A stretch of DNA of 64,000 bases from Roseovarius confluentis (GCF_002917925.1 NZ_PPFE01000008.1:62001-126000), one strand, 5' to 3'. Counted from the stretch's first letter, positions 33,269-42,030 are shown. Notes: a model not told the origin generated them from the letters alone. A program made the numbers and translations.

Positions 33269-34930
33269 TCAGCCGTCGGGGTAATCCTGCGCGGGGCCTT
33301 GCGGCAGGAACGGCTTGCCGGTTTCCTTTTCCAGCTCGGCCGCGCGGGCCAGCAGGCGTTCGCGGCAGGCGGTTTCGAGATCCCAGAAGGTGGACTGGTC
33401 GGGCGTGGGCAGGCCGAAGAGGACCTTCTTGCCGAAGACGTCCTGGTCGGCGACCCAGACGCCCGCGTCCTCCTTGGACCCCAGCGTGCCGTCGTCGATC
33501 TCGTCCATGATCTCGAAGAACGCCTTGCGCAGGGCCTCGACATCGGCGGTCTGGGCAAAGGTCATGCGGATGGGGCGGGTCATCTCGCGGTCGCCGGCGG
33601 AGAGGTTCTCGAAAGGGTGTTTGACGAAGTGGCTGACCGGCACGATGAAGCGGTTGCCGGTCCAGATTGCCAGCTGGACATAGGTGAAGTGGATGCGCTC
33701 GACGGTGCAGAAGCGGTCCTCGAAGATGATCTGGTCGCCGATGCGGGCCGAGCGGTTCAGCGCGATCTGCACGGCGGCGAGCAGGTTGCCGAGCACTTCG
33801 CGGGCGGCGAAACCCAGCACGATGGTGATCGCACCCGCGCCGGCCAGAAGCGTGTAACCCAGCGAATTGAAGACCTGCACAGAGCTGAGCAGCGTGGCGG
33901 CGCCTGTGATCACCGCCAAGATGATGACGAACTTGCGGAAGCCCGACAGCATGGTGGCCATGTTGCGATAGTGCGAGTTGCCGGGGATGGCCAGTTCCTC
34001 CGGGCTGTTGAGGCTGACACGGTCGAAAATCTCGTCGGCGACGCGCACGGCGGCCAGGGACAAGCCCACGACGTAGCCCAGCAGCACCAGCGGCCCGACG
34101 ATGACGCTGATCGGGCCGGTGACCACCAGAAGGCGGTTGGTGGCAAAGCCGATGATGGCGGAGATCACGATGATGGTGGCGGGCAGGCGGAAGGCGCGCA
34201 CGCAGGCCTGAACGATCCTGCGGCTGGAGAACTTCCCGAGCCAGCCGACGAGGTGATACGCGAGATAGCCCAATAGGAAGGCAATGACGGTGATGACGGG
34301 CAGCACCAGCCATTCCCAGACATACATCCCGAAGGGTCCGCGTTCACGCGCCCAGGGGGGCATCGCCATTTCCAGCCTGGTCGGCTTGAACCGTTCGTAG
34401 AGCGCCGGGATATCGCGCACGCTTTGGCGCGAGATGACCCAGACGGGATCGCCGTTCGCGGGTTTCACGCGGTTCAGGCGCAGGGGCACGGGCCGCTTTT
34501 CCAGCTCCAGCATGTTGAGCAGGATCGAGCGGCGCACGCGGCCGGCACCGGGGTCTTCCTGGGCGCCGTCAAGCCAGCCGTCGGGCCGGTCCGAGAGGTC
34601 AGTCCACGGGATCAGCACCTGCCGGTCGATGATCATCTTCAATTGCCGCGCGAGGTTCGCGCCGCGGTTGGCCTGCGCGTCGAGTGGCAGGTCCCCGAGG
34701 TCCAGCAGGTGGGCCGCGGCGCCGTACTGGTCGTCGTCGAAGAAAGACAGAAGCGATTCCATCGCCGAGCGGGGCGTGTCGCGGTCGAGCGCCGCGGGAG
34801 GCTCGGGCAGACCGGGGTTCAGCAGGTCGATCTCGAAATAGGGCTCTTGCGCCAAGGCCGCGGATGCGCCGGACAGTATGACAAGAAGCGCCGCCAAGAG
34901 GCTGCGCAACGAGGCGGCGATGTTGTGCAT
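33269..34930 (-). CDS. mechanosensitive ion channel, MscS family, with periplasmic N-terminal region (553 aa)
   Basis: Signal peptide (1-27, ending ALAQ), a periplasmic domain of about 180 residues, then membrane segments and the MscS core: LGFAAREVLGNLLAAVQIALNRSARIGDQIIFED, the pore-lining helix and beta domain, then the cytoplasmic alpha/beta portion. It would open under membrane tension to release solutes. I chose ATG 34930 (MHNIAASLRS); a GTG 12 bases upstream is an alternative. The C-terminal extension beyond the core is longer than in E. coli MscS. Confidence 0.88.
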   Translation of the reverse strand: MHNIAASLRSLLAALLVILSGASAALAQEPYFEIDLLNPGLPEPPAALDRDTPRSAMESLLSFFDDDQYGAAAHLLDLGDLPLDAQANRGANLARQLKMIIDRQVLIPWTDLSDRPDGWLDGAQEDPGAGRVRRSILLNMLELEKRPVPLRLNRVKPANGDPVWVISRQSVRDIPALYERFKPTRLEMAMPPWARERGPFGMYVWEWLVLPVITVIAFLLGYLAYHLVGWLGKFSSRRIVQACVRAFRLPATIIVISAIIGFATNRLLVVTGPISVIVGPLVLLGYVVGLSLAAVRVADEIFDRVSLNSPEELAIPGNSHYRNMATMLSGFRKFVIILAVITGAATLLSSVQVFNSLGYTLLAGAGAITIVLGFAAREVLGNLLAAVQIALNRSARIGDQIIFEDRFCTVERIHFTYVQLAIWTGNRFIVPVSHFVKHPFENLSAGDREMTRPIRMTFAQTADVEALRKAFFEIMDEIDDGTLGSKEDAGVWVADQDVFGKKVLFGLPTPDQSTFWDLETACRERLLARAAELEKETGKPFLPQGPAQDYPDG

Positions 34931-35093
34931 GTGTATCTTCACGTGTCCCGTCGTTTTTGTTTCACCATAACCCAGCCTGTCTCGGTTTGGTTCATTTTCT
35001 TCTGCGTGCCGTGGCGTCGGGCCCATATGCGGGATGATTGAAGCTTTCGTCAAAGGCGTTATGGAGGGCGCATCGAGGTCAAAGGGTGATGAC

Positions 35094-36224
35094 ATGACGA
35101 ACGGGGTCGCATTCGAGTTGGGCGGAACGGACGGGCAGGCGCGGACGGGGGTGATCCGCACGCCGCGGGGCGAGGTGCGCACGCCGGCCTTCATGCCGGT
35201 GGGGACCGCCGCCACGGTCAAGGCGATGATGCCCGGATCGGTGCGCGAGACCGGCGCGGATATCCTGCTGGGCAATACCTATCACCTGATGCTGCGCCCC
35301 ACGGCAGAGCGGATCGACGCCCTGGGCGGCTTGCATCGGTTCATGAACTGGGAGCGGCCGATCCTGACAGACAGCGGCGGGTTCCAGGTGATGAGCCTTG
35401 CGGGGTTGCGCAAGCTGACCGAGGAGGGTGTCACGTTCAAGAGTCACATCGACGGGTCGAAGCACGAGCTGACGCCGGAGCGGTCGATGGAGATCCAGCG
35501 CCTCTTGGGCAGCGATATCGTGATGTGTTTCGACGAATGTCCCGCGCTGCCGGCGAGCGACGACGAGGTGGCGCGGGCGATGCGCCTGTCGATGCGGTGG
35601 GCGGCGCGGTCGAAGGACGCGTTCGGCGACCGGCCGGGGCATGCGCTGTTCGGGATCATGCAGGGCGGCGTGACGCAGGAGTTGCGCGAGGAAAGCGCCA
35701 AGGCGTTGGTCGAGATCGGGTTCGACGGCTACGCCATCGGCGGGCTTGCGGTGGGCGAGGGGCAGGAGGCCATGTTCGGCGTGCTGGATTATGCCACCGG
35801 GTACCTGCCGCAGGACAAGCCGCGCTACCTGATGGGGGTGGGCAAGCCTGATGACATCGTGGGCGCCGTGAAGCGTGGCGTGGACATGATGGATTGCGTT
35901 CTGCCGTCGCGGTCGGGGCGGACGGGGCAGGTGTTCACCCGGCACGGCGTGCTGAACATCAAGAACGCCCGGCACCAGGACGACCCGAGGCCCCTGGACG
36001 AGGCCTGCACCTGTCCGGCATGCAGAAACTATTCCCGTGCCTACCTGCATCACGTGTTCCGCAGCCAGGAGATCATCAGTTCCATGCTGCTGACCTGGCA
36101 CAACCTGCATTACTACCAGGAGATCATGGCGGGGATGCGCGAGGCGATCGCCGCCGGAGCGTTCGACGCGTGGGAGGCGGAGTTTCATGCCCGGCGGGCT
36201 GAAGGGGATATCGCGCCGATTTGA
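35094..36224 (+). CDS. tgt: queuine tRNA-ribosyltransferase (376 aa)
   Basis: Swaps guanine 34 in GUN-anticodon tRNAs for preQ1 on the way to queuosine. Visible: [22 protein letters not shown] (substrate recognition Asp), [15 protein letters not shown] (nucleophile Asp) and the zinc site [16 protein letters not shown] near residue 300. I chose ATG 35094 ([11 protein letters not shown]) with GGG and spacing of about 8; an ATG at 35061 is possible but adds a non-family extension. Confidence 0.94.
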   Translation: MTNGVAFELGGTDGQARTGVIRTPRGEVRTPAFMPVGTAATVKAMMPGSVRETGADILLGNTYHLMLRPTAERIDALGGLHRFMNWERPILTDSGGFQVMSLAGLRKLTEEGVTFKSHIDGSKHELTPERSMEIQRLLGSDIVMCFDECPALPASDDEVARAMRLSMRWAARSKDAFGDRPGHALFGIMQGGVTQELREESAKALVEIGFDGYAIGGLAVGEGQEAMFGVLDYATGYLPQDKPRYLMGVGKPDDIVGAVKRGVDMMDCVLPSRSGRTGQVFTRHGVLNIKNARHQDDPRPLDEACTCPACRNYSRAYLHHVFRSQEIISSMLLTWHNLHYYQEIMAGMREAIAAGAFDAWEAEFHARRAEGDIAPI

Positions 36225-36297
36225 TAAAGATCTCTGATGTTTAGCCAGGGCGCCGGTTTTCGGACCCAGATTGTTTCCAAAACGTGATCTAAATTCG

Positions 36298-36326
36298 TTA
36301 GGCGGTGGGCGGATTTTCGCTTATAC
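36298..36326 (+). promoter_or_regulatory. putative promoter of the first 22-aa peptide gene
   Basis: TTAGGC (36298-36303), a 17-bp spacer and TTATAC (36321-36326) form a sigma70-like element with a weak -35. It lies 35 bp before the ATG at 36362, in an AT-richer stretch that stands out from the surrounding GC-rich DNA. Confidence 0.4.
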
Positions 36327-36361
36327 TGGTTCTATCATTTTGGGAAGTGATATATATTACA

Positions 36362-36430
36362 ATGACTTACGCTGCCTTTACTTTTAGCTGGATGTTTGTC
36401 GCACTTTTCGCGGCAATGTTGCTCGCCTGA
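36362..36430 (+). CDS. 22-aa membrane peptide, copy 1 (MTYAAFTFSW family)
   Basis: Encodes MTYAAFTFSWMFVALFAAMLLA, a single hydrophobic helix after a conserved aromatic head. A second copy lies 141 bp downstream with the same first ten residues. In codons 2-10 the two genes differ at seven third positions, all silent, which argues for selection on the peptide. A GGGAAG site lies rather far upstream, so start strength is unsure. A terminator follows at 36467. Function unknown; inner-membrane location likely, perhaps as a small partner of a larger membrane complex. Confidence 0.7.
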   Translation: MTYAAFTFSWMFVALFAAMLLA

Positions 36431-36466
36431 CTTGAATCACGCGTCAGGCATGTTGTGTGCCATGAA

Positions 36467-36506
36467 ATGTACCGGTCCCGTAGCAGGGGCCGGTACATCT
36501 TTTTTG
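36467..36506 (+). terminator. terminator between the two 22-aa peptide genes
   Basis: Stem ATGTACCGG (36467-36475) with CCGGTACAT (36490-36498), extended inward by C-G pairs, followed by CTTTTTTG. It is a strong rho-independent terminator placed after peptide gene 1 and before peptide gene 2, so gene 2 either has its own promoter or is made only by read-through. Confidence 0.85.
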
Positions 36507-36571
36507 AACCCGGCGGCGGTAGAGCGCGACCCAGAGGCATCACGACACTGTGACAGACTGGGAGCAATGAA

Positions 36572-36640
36572 ATGACCTATGCCGCATTCACCTTCAGCTG
36601 GGCCTCGGTGGCTGTTCTGGCCGCGATTTTTCTGGCCTGA
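36572..36640 (+). CDS. 22-aa membrane peptide, copy 2 (MTYAAFTFSW family)
   Basis: Encodes MTYAAFTFSWASVAVLAAIFLA, the same length as copy 1 (36362-36430), identical for ten residues and then conservatively changed hydrophobic positions. It has a clear GGGAG site 8 bases before the ATG. The synonymous divergence between the copies shows an old duplication kept by selection. Function unknown; predicted single-pass membrane peptide. Confidence 0.75.
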   Translation: MTYAAFTFSWASVAVLAAIFLA

Positions 36641-36992
36641 AGCGCTGTCGATTTCAGGGCCAGGTCGTGGGGGGGGGGCGAACCTCGGACTTCGACCTTG
36701 GCCGCCCAGCCTTTTCCAGCCCGTCTCTTCAGGGTGGGGACGTGCAGGCCGGGGCCGCCACCTTGTCAAATCGAAGCGTTCTAGAAGGCCTTCTTCGCGG
36801 CGCCAGCGGTAAGACTGCGCATATTTGATGCTTGTACCCTTGCGTGGCGCAAGGCATTCTGCACGCGACCTGGCCGGGGGCGAGGTTGAATCCGGGCCGC
36901 GAGCGCCCAGATTAACAGTATCGAAACGGAGAAGGACGGTGGTTGCCGCAATGTCGGGACCGGAGCCTTCTTGCCAATACAGGATAACGAGC
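36641..36992 (+). other. leader region before lon, with a poly-G tract and a palindrome
   Basis: About 350 bases without a convincing gene. It holds a run of ten G (36670-36679) and the perfect inverted repeat CCTTGCG-TGG-CGCAAGG at 36838-36854. An open frame upstream of lon (from about 36825) is Arg-rich with no homology pattern and is not counted. Heat-shock or other promoter elements for lon could lie here, but none is a convincing match by eye. Confidence 0.5.
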
Positions 36993-39404
36993 ATGTTAGA
37001 ACCCCTTAACGCCTCTTACCCGGTCTTGCCGCTACGCGACATCGTCGTGTTCCCGCACATGATCGTGCCGCTTTTCGTCGGGCGCGACAAATCCGTGCGT
37101 GCGCTTGAAGAGGTGATGCAGGACGACAAACAGATCCTGCTGTCGAGCCAGATCGACCCGGGCGAGGACGATCCCAATGCCGACGGTATCTACAATTCCG
37201 GCGTTCTGGCGAACGTGCTCCAACTGCTGAAGCTGCCCGACGGCACCGTGAAGGTGCTGGTCGAAGGTGTGGCGCGGGTCAAGATCACCGAGTACCTCGA
37301 GAACGAGAATTTCTTCGAGGCGCGGGCCGAGTACCTGTCGGAAATGCCGGGCGACGCCGCGACGATCGAGGCGCTGTTGCGCACCGTGTCGGACGAATTC
37401 GCACGCTATGCCAAGGTCAAGAAGAACATCCCCGAAGAGGCGCTGGCCGCCGTGACAGAGGCCGACGATGCCGCCAAGCTGGCCGACCTGGTGTCGGGGC
37501 ATCTGGGCATCGAAGTGGCGCAGAAGCAGGAACTGCTGGAGACGCTGAGCGTCAGCGAGCGGCTCGAGAAGGTCTATGGCCTGATGCAGGGCGAGATGAG
37601 CGTTCTGCAGGTCGAGAAGAAGATCAAGACGCGCGTGAAGAGCCAGATGGAGCGTACGCAGCGCGAATATTACCTGAATGAGCAGATGAAGGCCATTCAG
37701 AAGGAGCTGGGCGATGGCGAGGACGGCGAAGGCGAGATTGCCGAGCTGGAAGAGCGCATCGAGAACACCAAGCTGTCGAAAGAGGCGCGCGAGAAGGCCG
37801 AGGGCGAGCTGAAGAAGCTCAAGAACATGAGCCCGATGAGCGCCGAGGCCACGGTGGTGCGCAACTACCTGGACTGGATGCTGTCGATCCCGTGGGGCAA
37901 GAAATCCCGCGTGAAAAAGGATCTGGGCCGGGCGCAAGACGTGCTGGACAAGGATCACTATGGCCTTGAGAAGGTCAAGGAGCGGATCGTCGAGTACCTG
38001 GCCGTGCAGCAACGCTCGAAAAAGCTGAAGGGCCCAATCATGTGCCTTGTCGGCCCGCCGGGCGTGGGCAAGACGAGCCTTGGCAAATCCGTGGCGCGGG
38101 CGACGGGCCGCGAGTTCATCCGCATCAGCCTGGGTGGCGTGCGCGACGAGTCCGAGATCCGCGGGCACCGCCGGACGTACATCGGCTCCATGCCGGGCAA
38201 GATCATCCAGTCGCTGAAAAAGGCGAAGACGACCAACCCGCTGATCCTGCTCGACGAGATCGACAAGATGGGCCAGGATTTCCGTGGCGACCCCGCGTCG
38301 GCCATGCTGGAGGTGCTGGACCCCGAGCAGAACGGGACCTTCGTGGACCACTACCTCGAGGTCGAGTACGACCTGTCGAACGTGATGTTCCTGACCACGG
38401 CGAACTCCTACAACATGCCGGGGCCGCTGTTGGACCGGATGGAGATCATTCCGCTGGCCGGTTACACCGAGGATGAAAAGCGCGAGATCGCCAAGCAGCA
38501 CCTTCTGGCCAAGCAGATCAAGAACCACGGTCTGAAGCAGAAGGAGTTCAGCCTGGACGACAGCGCGCTGACGGCGATCATCCGGCATTACACCCGCGAG
38601 GCGGGCGTGCGGAACCTCGAGCGCGAGATCAGCAAGGTGTGCCGCAAGGCGCTGACCAAGATCATCAAGAAAGAGGCCGAGCGCGTCGACGTGACATCGG
38701 AGAATATCGACGATTTCCTTGGCGTGAAGAAGTTCCGCTATGGCCTTGCTGAAGAGAAGGACCAGGTCGGTGTCGTAACCGGGCTGGCCTATACCTCGGT
38801 CGGTGGCGAGCTTTTGAACATCGAGGCGCTGCGCCTGCCGGGCAAGGGCCGGATGAAGACCACCGGCACGCTGGGCGACGTGATGAAGGAGTCGATCGAT
38901 GCCGCGTCTTCCTATGTGCGGTCGATCAGTCCTCAGATCGGGGTGAAACCGCCGCGGTTCGAGAAGTGGGACATCCACGTGCACGTGCCCGAAGGCGCGA
39001 CGCCCAAGGACGGGCCGAGTGCGGGTCTGGCGATGGTGACGTCCATCGTGTCCGTTCTCACCGGTATTCCGGTGCGTAAGGACATCGCCATGACCGGCGA
39101 GGTCACGCTCCGTGGTAATGCGCTGGCCATCGGCGGGCTGAAGGAGAAGCTGCTGGCGGCCTTGCGTGGTGGCATCAAGACGGTGCTGATCCCGCAGGAG
39201 AACGAAAAGGACCTGGCCGAGATCCCCGACAACGTGAAAGAGGGGCTGGAGATCATCCCCGTCGAACACGTGAGCGATGTTCTGAAACTGGCGCTGGTGG
39301 ACACGCCCGAGCCGGTGGAATGGGACGAGGCAGCCGAAGAGGCTGCCGCCGCGGAAGCTGCGCGGAAGTCCGGCGAAGACGGGGCAGGGGCCGTGACCCA
39401 CTGA
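36993..39404 (+). CDS. lon: ATP-dependent protease Lon (803 aa)
   Basis: Cytoplasmic AAA+ serine protease degrading misfolded and regulatory proteins. N-terminal substrate domain from YPVLPLRDIVVFPHMIVPLFVGR; coiled coil with REYYLNEQMKAIQKELG; Walker A GPPGVGKTS and Walker B LILLDEIDKM; protease domain with the catalytic dyad S676 (GPSAGLAM) and K719 (LKEK). The start is ATG 36993 (MLEPLNASYP), preceded by AGGA. The tail is Ala/Glu-rich. HU (41100) often follows lon in bacteria, but here it is 1.7 kb away. Confidence 0.97.
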   Translation: MLEPLNASYPVLPLRDIVVFPHMIVPLFVGRDKSVRALEEVMQDDKQILLSSQIDPGEDDPNADGIYNSGVLANVLQLLKLPDGTVKVLVEGVARVKITEYLENENFFEARAEYLSEMPGDAATIEALLRTVSDEFARYAKVKKNIPEEALAAVTEADDAAKLADLVSGHLGIEVAQKQELLETLSVSERLEKVYGLMQGEMSVLQVEKKIKTRVKSQMERTQREYYLNEQMKAIQKELGDGEDGEGEIAELEERIENTKLSKEAREKAEGELKKLKNMSPMSAEATVVRNYLDWMLSIPWGKKSRVKKDLGRAQDVLDKDHYGLEKVKERIVEYLAVQQRSKKLKGPIMCLVGPPGVGKTSLGKSVARATGREFIRISLGGVRDESEIRGHRRTYIGSMPGKIIQSLKKAKTTNPLILLDEIDKMGQDFRGDPASAMLEVLDPEQNGTFVDHYLEVEYDLSNVMFLTTANSYNMPGPLLDRMEIIPLAGYTEDEKREIAKQHLLAKQIKNHGLKQKEFSLDDSALTAIIRHYTREAGVRNLEREISKVCRKALTKIIKKEAERVDVTSENIDDFLGVKKFRYGLAEEKDQVGVVTGLAYTSVGGELLNIEALRLPGKGRMKTTGTLGDVMKESIDAASSYVRSISPQIGVKPPRFEKWDIHVHVPEGATPKDGPSAGLAMVTSIVSVLTGIPVRKDIAMTGEVTLRGNALAIGGLKEKLLAALRGGIKTVLIPQENEKDLAEIPDNVKEGLEIIPVEHVSDVLKLALVDTPEPVEWDEAAEEAAAAEAARKSGEDGAGAVTH

Positions 39405-39512
39405 GCCTGCCGCACCCGTCGAACAAAGGGCGCCCAGAGTGACGCTAGTCCCTTACCGGACGTGTTGAGGACGCAAGCGCGATCTTGGGCGCACCACGGC
39501 ACTGAAAATGCG

Positions 39513-39540
39513 AATGCCCCGCAGAGACCTGCGGGGCATT
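39513..39540 (+). terminator. terminator downstream of lon
   Basis: A perfect 12-bp stem AATGCCCCGCAG (39513-39524) with 39529-39540, AGAC loop, then TTTC. It lies about 110 bp past the lon stop codon. Confidence 0.8.
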
Positions 39541-39647
39541 TTCAGGTTCCGGAGGTCGGCATTGCGGGACTTTGCTGCCGTTCCCGACGGCGGCAAACGC
39601 CAGCCCGAAGGCGGGGCTGACGATCGCCGGGCCGCTGCAAATGACGA

Positions 39648-39832
39648 CTAGACTGTGCCCCTCGCGGTCTGCATCAACGCGCTTTGGCTGCTCCCGCACC
39701 AATCGAGAACAGCGCGCAAACGGGCGGTTTGGGGGAACTCGGGATGCATCGGCGACCAAAGGTCGATAGCGAGTCCGCCCAGGCGATCTGCGGAACTGTC
39801 TGGCACTTGTTCCAGTCAAGCGTGCTGTTCAT
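39648..39832 (-). pseudogene. remnant of a LysR-family regulator gene
   Basis: On the minus strand ATG 39832 begins MNSTLDWN, the usual opening of a LysR regulator, but the frame then loses the helix-turn-helix. In another frame the sequence LAIDLWSPMHPEFPQTARLRAVLDW runs to a TAG at 39648-39650; this matches the C-terminal tail of LysR effector domains (L-W-x-x-x-H-P-x-x-x-x-T-x-R-x-R-x-x-x-D). About 185 bp remain of a normal 900, so the middle is deleted and frameshifted. It lies divergent to the oxidoreductase at 39929, the usual place for its regulator. Confidence 0.6.
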
Positions 39833-39928
39833 CTGTGCAAGATTCATTTTCATTAATGTCTGATGAAGTATCAAAAATGAAAACCTATTCTCAGACACGA
39901 CCGGAAATAAGCACGGAGAGCAGCGCAC

Positions 39929-40654
39929 ATGCATACCCATATCGTTCATGCCCATCCCGAGCCGTTATCCTACAATGGCGCCCTCACGCGCGCCGCCGAA
40001 ACCCAGATGAAAAAGCAGGGCGGTACCGTCACGACGAGCGATCTCTACGGCGCGGAGTTTGATCCGGTCGAGGCGGGCCGGCATTATTCGAACCGCGCCG
40101 AGCCGGAGCGCTTTGTTCCCCTCGCGGAGCAGCGCCACGCCTGGCGCAGCGATACCGTGCCCGAGGATATACGCACGGAGATCGCCAACCTTGAACGCGC
40201 GGACCTCGTGATCCTTCAGTTTCCGCTATGGTGGCACGGTCCGCCGGCAATCCTTAAGGGCTGGATGGACCGGGTCTTCATGAATGGCGGTCTCTATACC
40301 AGCCGGATGCGCTATGGCGCGGGATATTTCAAAGGGCGGCGCGCTCTCGTTTCGGTGACCACAGGCGCGCCCCGCGCAGCTTTTGGCCCGAAAAGCCGGG
40401 GCGGCGATTTCGAGACCATGTTATGGCCCGTTCAATACTCGATGCACTACATGGGTTTCGCGGTCCTGCCGCCCTTCATCTCGTATGGCGTGCAGGGGCA
40501 TGGCTACAGCTACGAAGATCGGGAAACGCTCGAAGAGAGATTGAGCGACAACCTCGGGAACTGGGCGTTACACTTGTCGAGGTTGGACGACGCAGAGCGA
40601 CTTCGCTTTCCTGACTGGCCGGATTGGGATGAGGATGGACGCGCGACTGGATAG
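39929..40654 (+). CDS. NAD(P)H dehydrogenase (quinone)-like flavodoxin-fold oxidoreductase (241 aa)
   Basis: Begins THIVHAHPEPLSYNGALTRAA, the FMN/FAD phosphate loop of the NQO1/KefF/MdaB family. It then has LVILQFPLWWHGPPAILKGWMDRVF and VTTGAPRAAFGPKSRGGDFETMLWPVQY, which line the active site. It would carry out two-electron reduction of quinones or related compounds in the cytoplasm. GGAGA precedes the ATG. The regulator next door has decayed (39648-39832), so expression may now be constitutive or controlled elsewhere. Confidence 0.9.
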   Translation: MHTHIVHAHPEPLSYNGALTRAAETQMKKQGGTVTTSDLYGAEFDPVEAGRHYSNRAEPERFVPLAEQRHAWRSDTVPEDIRTEIANLERADLVILQFPLWWHGPPAILKGWMDRVFMNGGLYTSRMRYGAGYFKGRRALVSVTTGAPRAAFGPKSRGGDFETMLWPVQYSMHYMGFAVLPPFISYGVQGHGYSYEDRETLEERLSDNLGNWALHLSRLDDAERLRFPDWPDWDEDGRATG

Positions 40655-40771
40655 ACGGGCCGGTATCCAAACCCGAGTGATGGCGCGCGCGATGCGGTCG
40701 CCGACATGGGGGGGCGCGGGCTGCAAGCCGCGCGCCGTCAATCCGGTTGTTTTCGTTCGCTGAGGTGCGGC

Positions 40772-40972
40772 TTAGAAAGCGCCGCCGGCGATCGCCATGG
40801 TGAACACGTAGATCAGCGTTATCATCAGGATATCGATTTTGGCCGTGGAATCCTCGACAGCGGCGTCCATGACGATCTGCTGATCGAGAACGGGGTCCGA
40901 GAGGTTTCCGGCGACGGCGGGTTCGATCAGGACAAGCGATGCGAAGGCGGCTGCGGCAATGATTTTTTTCAC
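40772..40972 (-). CDS. small exported membrane protein (66 aa)
   Basis: Signal peptide KKIIAAAAFASLVLIEPAVAG (cleavage near AVA-G), a short acidic segment and a C-terminal membrane helix (IDILMITLIYVFTMAIAGGAF). The start is GTG 40972 with GGGGA 7 bases upstream. I recognise no family. It is divergent from the HU gene with about 130 bp between. Confidence 0.65.
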   Translation of the reverse strand: MKKIIAAAAFASLVLIEPAVAGNLSDPVLDQQIVMDAAVEDSTAKIDILMITLIYVFTMAIAGGAF

Positions 40973-41099
40973 TTTGCAATCCCCGAATTTGAGATGACCG
41001 AATCTTATGCGTCGAAGCCGAACAAAGGTCAACTCGGCGGTAGCAATCGCCGCATTTTCAGGTATCGTGTTGCAAAACTTCACTGAAAGAGGCCCAAAA

Positions 41100-41465
41100 A
41101 TGGCATCGCGCAGTACAGCCAGCACTAAATCCGGAGCGTCCACGAAGGAAACGGACCCCGCGGCCAAACCGGAGCTGGAACTGGTCACCGAAACCTCCGG
41201 TGCCGATATCCTGTCGACCGAACTCAAGAAGCAGGAACTCTTCCAATTGGTGGCAGAGCGGGCCGATCTGAACAGGAACAAGGTCAAGCCGGTGGTCGAG
41301 GCCATGCTCGAGGTTCTGGGCGAGGCGCTCGCTGAGGGGCGGGAACTGAACCTCAAGCCATTCGGCAAGGTCAAGATCAACCGGCAGAAAGATGTTGGCA
41401 ACGCGCGCGTCACGGTCGCCAAGATCCGTCAGGCCAAATCGGACAGCCCGGCTGACGGAACCTGA
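41100..41465 (+). CDS. HU family DNA-binding protein with N-terminal extension (121 aa)
   Basis: The HU/IHF fold spans about 38-115: ELKKQELFQLVAERADLNRNKVKPVVEAMLEVLGEALAEGRELNLKPFGKVKINRQKDV. It lacks the canonical RNP tip of HU-beta and carries a Ser/Thr/Ala-rich 35-residue N-terminal tail, so it is one of the atypical HU paralogues of Rhodobacteraceae. Likely a nucleoid-associated protein that bends DNA. ATG 41100 has AAAGAGG upstream. A tRNA-Val gene follows. Confidence 0.88.
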   Translation: MASRSTASTKSGASTKETDPAAKPELELVTETSGADILSTELKKQELFQLVAERADLNRNKVKPVVEAMLEVLGEALAEGRELNLKPFGKVKINRQKDVGNARVTVAKIRQAKSDSPADGT

Positions 41466-41534
41466 CGCTACGGGAGGCGTAAGCCGACGTGGCGAGAAGT
41501 CGATCGCCGATCGGATTTCCGTGCAGCTTTGCTA

Positions 41535-41563
41535 TTGCACCGTTGCGAAAGGGGCGCTAAACA
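41535..41563 (+). promoter_or_regulatory. promoter of tRNA-Val(CAC)
   Basis: TTGCAC (41535-41540), 17-bp spacer, TAAACA (41558-41563), ending 11 bp before the tRNA. The same architecture and -10 sequence stand before the tRNA-Asp pair. Confidence 0.6.
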
Positions 41564-41574
41564 GCGGCTCCGGC

Positions 41575-41649
41575 GGGCGATTAGCTCAGTGGTAGAGCGC
41601 TTCGTTCACATCGAAGATGTCAGAAGTTCGAATCTTCTATCGCCCACCA
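41575..41649 (+). tRNA. tRNA-Val (anticodon CAC)
   Basis: A complete cloverleaf: acceptor GGGCGAT with ATCGCCC, anticodon stem CTTCG/CGAAG with loop TTCACAT (anticodon CAC, reading GUG), and T arm AGAAG-TTCGAAT-CTTCT. The CCA end is encoded. Confidence 0.95.
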
Positions 41650-41673
41650 TCTTCCGCCCGGAAAACCGCAGCG

Positions 41674-42030
41674 TCAGAGCGTTACCATACGCCAGACGCC
41701 GAAGCCGATAACCAGTAGCGTCACAAGCACCACGGCTGGCCAGCTCCATCCCGGCCAGTGCGGGGGGAAGCTGCGGCGCAAGACCTGTAGCGACGTTGCG
41801 AGGAACCACGCGAGGCTGAGCGCCAGGAGCATGAGGAAGGCCCTGATCTGGGCCGTGTCCTCGCCGCGCGCGCGGTACCCCAGAAGGTCAAGGTAATGCA
41901 CAAGCCAAAGACATACCAAGACGCCGGCCGACAACAGCGCGGCCGTCAGCGCCTTGCGTCCATAGGGAAGCAAGGCCAGGGAAAGGAACAATGCCGCGGG
42001 AACGGCGGCGGCCAGAAGGGGTGTTGCCAT
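41674..42030 (-). CDS. hypothetical membrane protein (118 aa)
   Basis: Four hydrophobic segments: about 4-22, 30-50, 63-83 and 94-114, the last ending WSWPAVVLVTLLVIGFGVWRMVTL. The pattern of charged loops fits a small inner-membrane protein. I recognise no family. It lies between two tRNA-Val genes on the opposite strand. Confidence 0.65.
   Translation of the reverse strand: MATPLLAAAVPAALFLSLALLPYGRKALTAALLSAGVLVCLWLVHYLDLLGYRARGEDTAQIRAFLMLLALSLAWFLATSLQVLRRSFPPHWPGWSWPAVVLVTLLVIGFGVWRMVTL

Larger units (their letters stand above)
39405..39928. other. intergenic region between lon and the flavodoxin-like gene
   Basis: About 520 bases. It holds the lon terminator (39513-39540) and the LysR remnant (39648-39832). 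The last 100 bp before 39929 are AT-richer and contain the likely promoter of the oxidoreductase gene. No intact gene is seen. Confidence 0.6.

Noticed and set aside
36670..36679. Poly-G tract as a phase-variation switch for a coding gene
   Set aside because: It lies outside any supported gene. It is kept only as a low-interest leader feature.
36825..36992. N-terminal extension of Lon by 56 residues
   Set aside because: The extension is Arg-rich and unlike any Lon. ATG 36993 has a ribosome-binding site and gives the family N-terminus.
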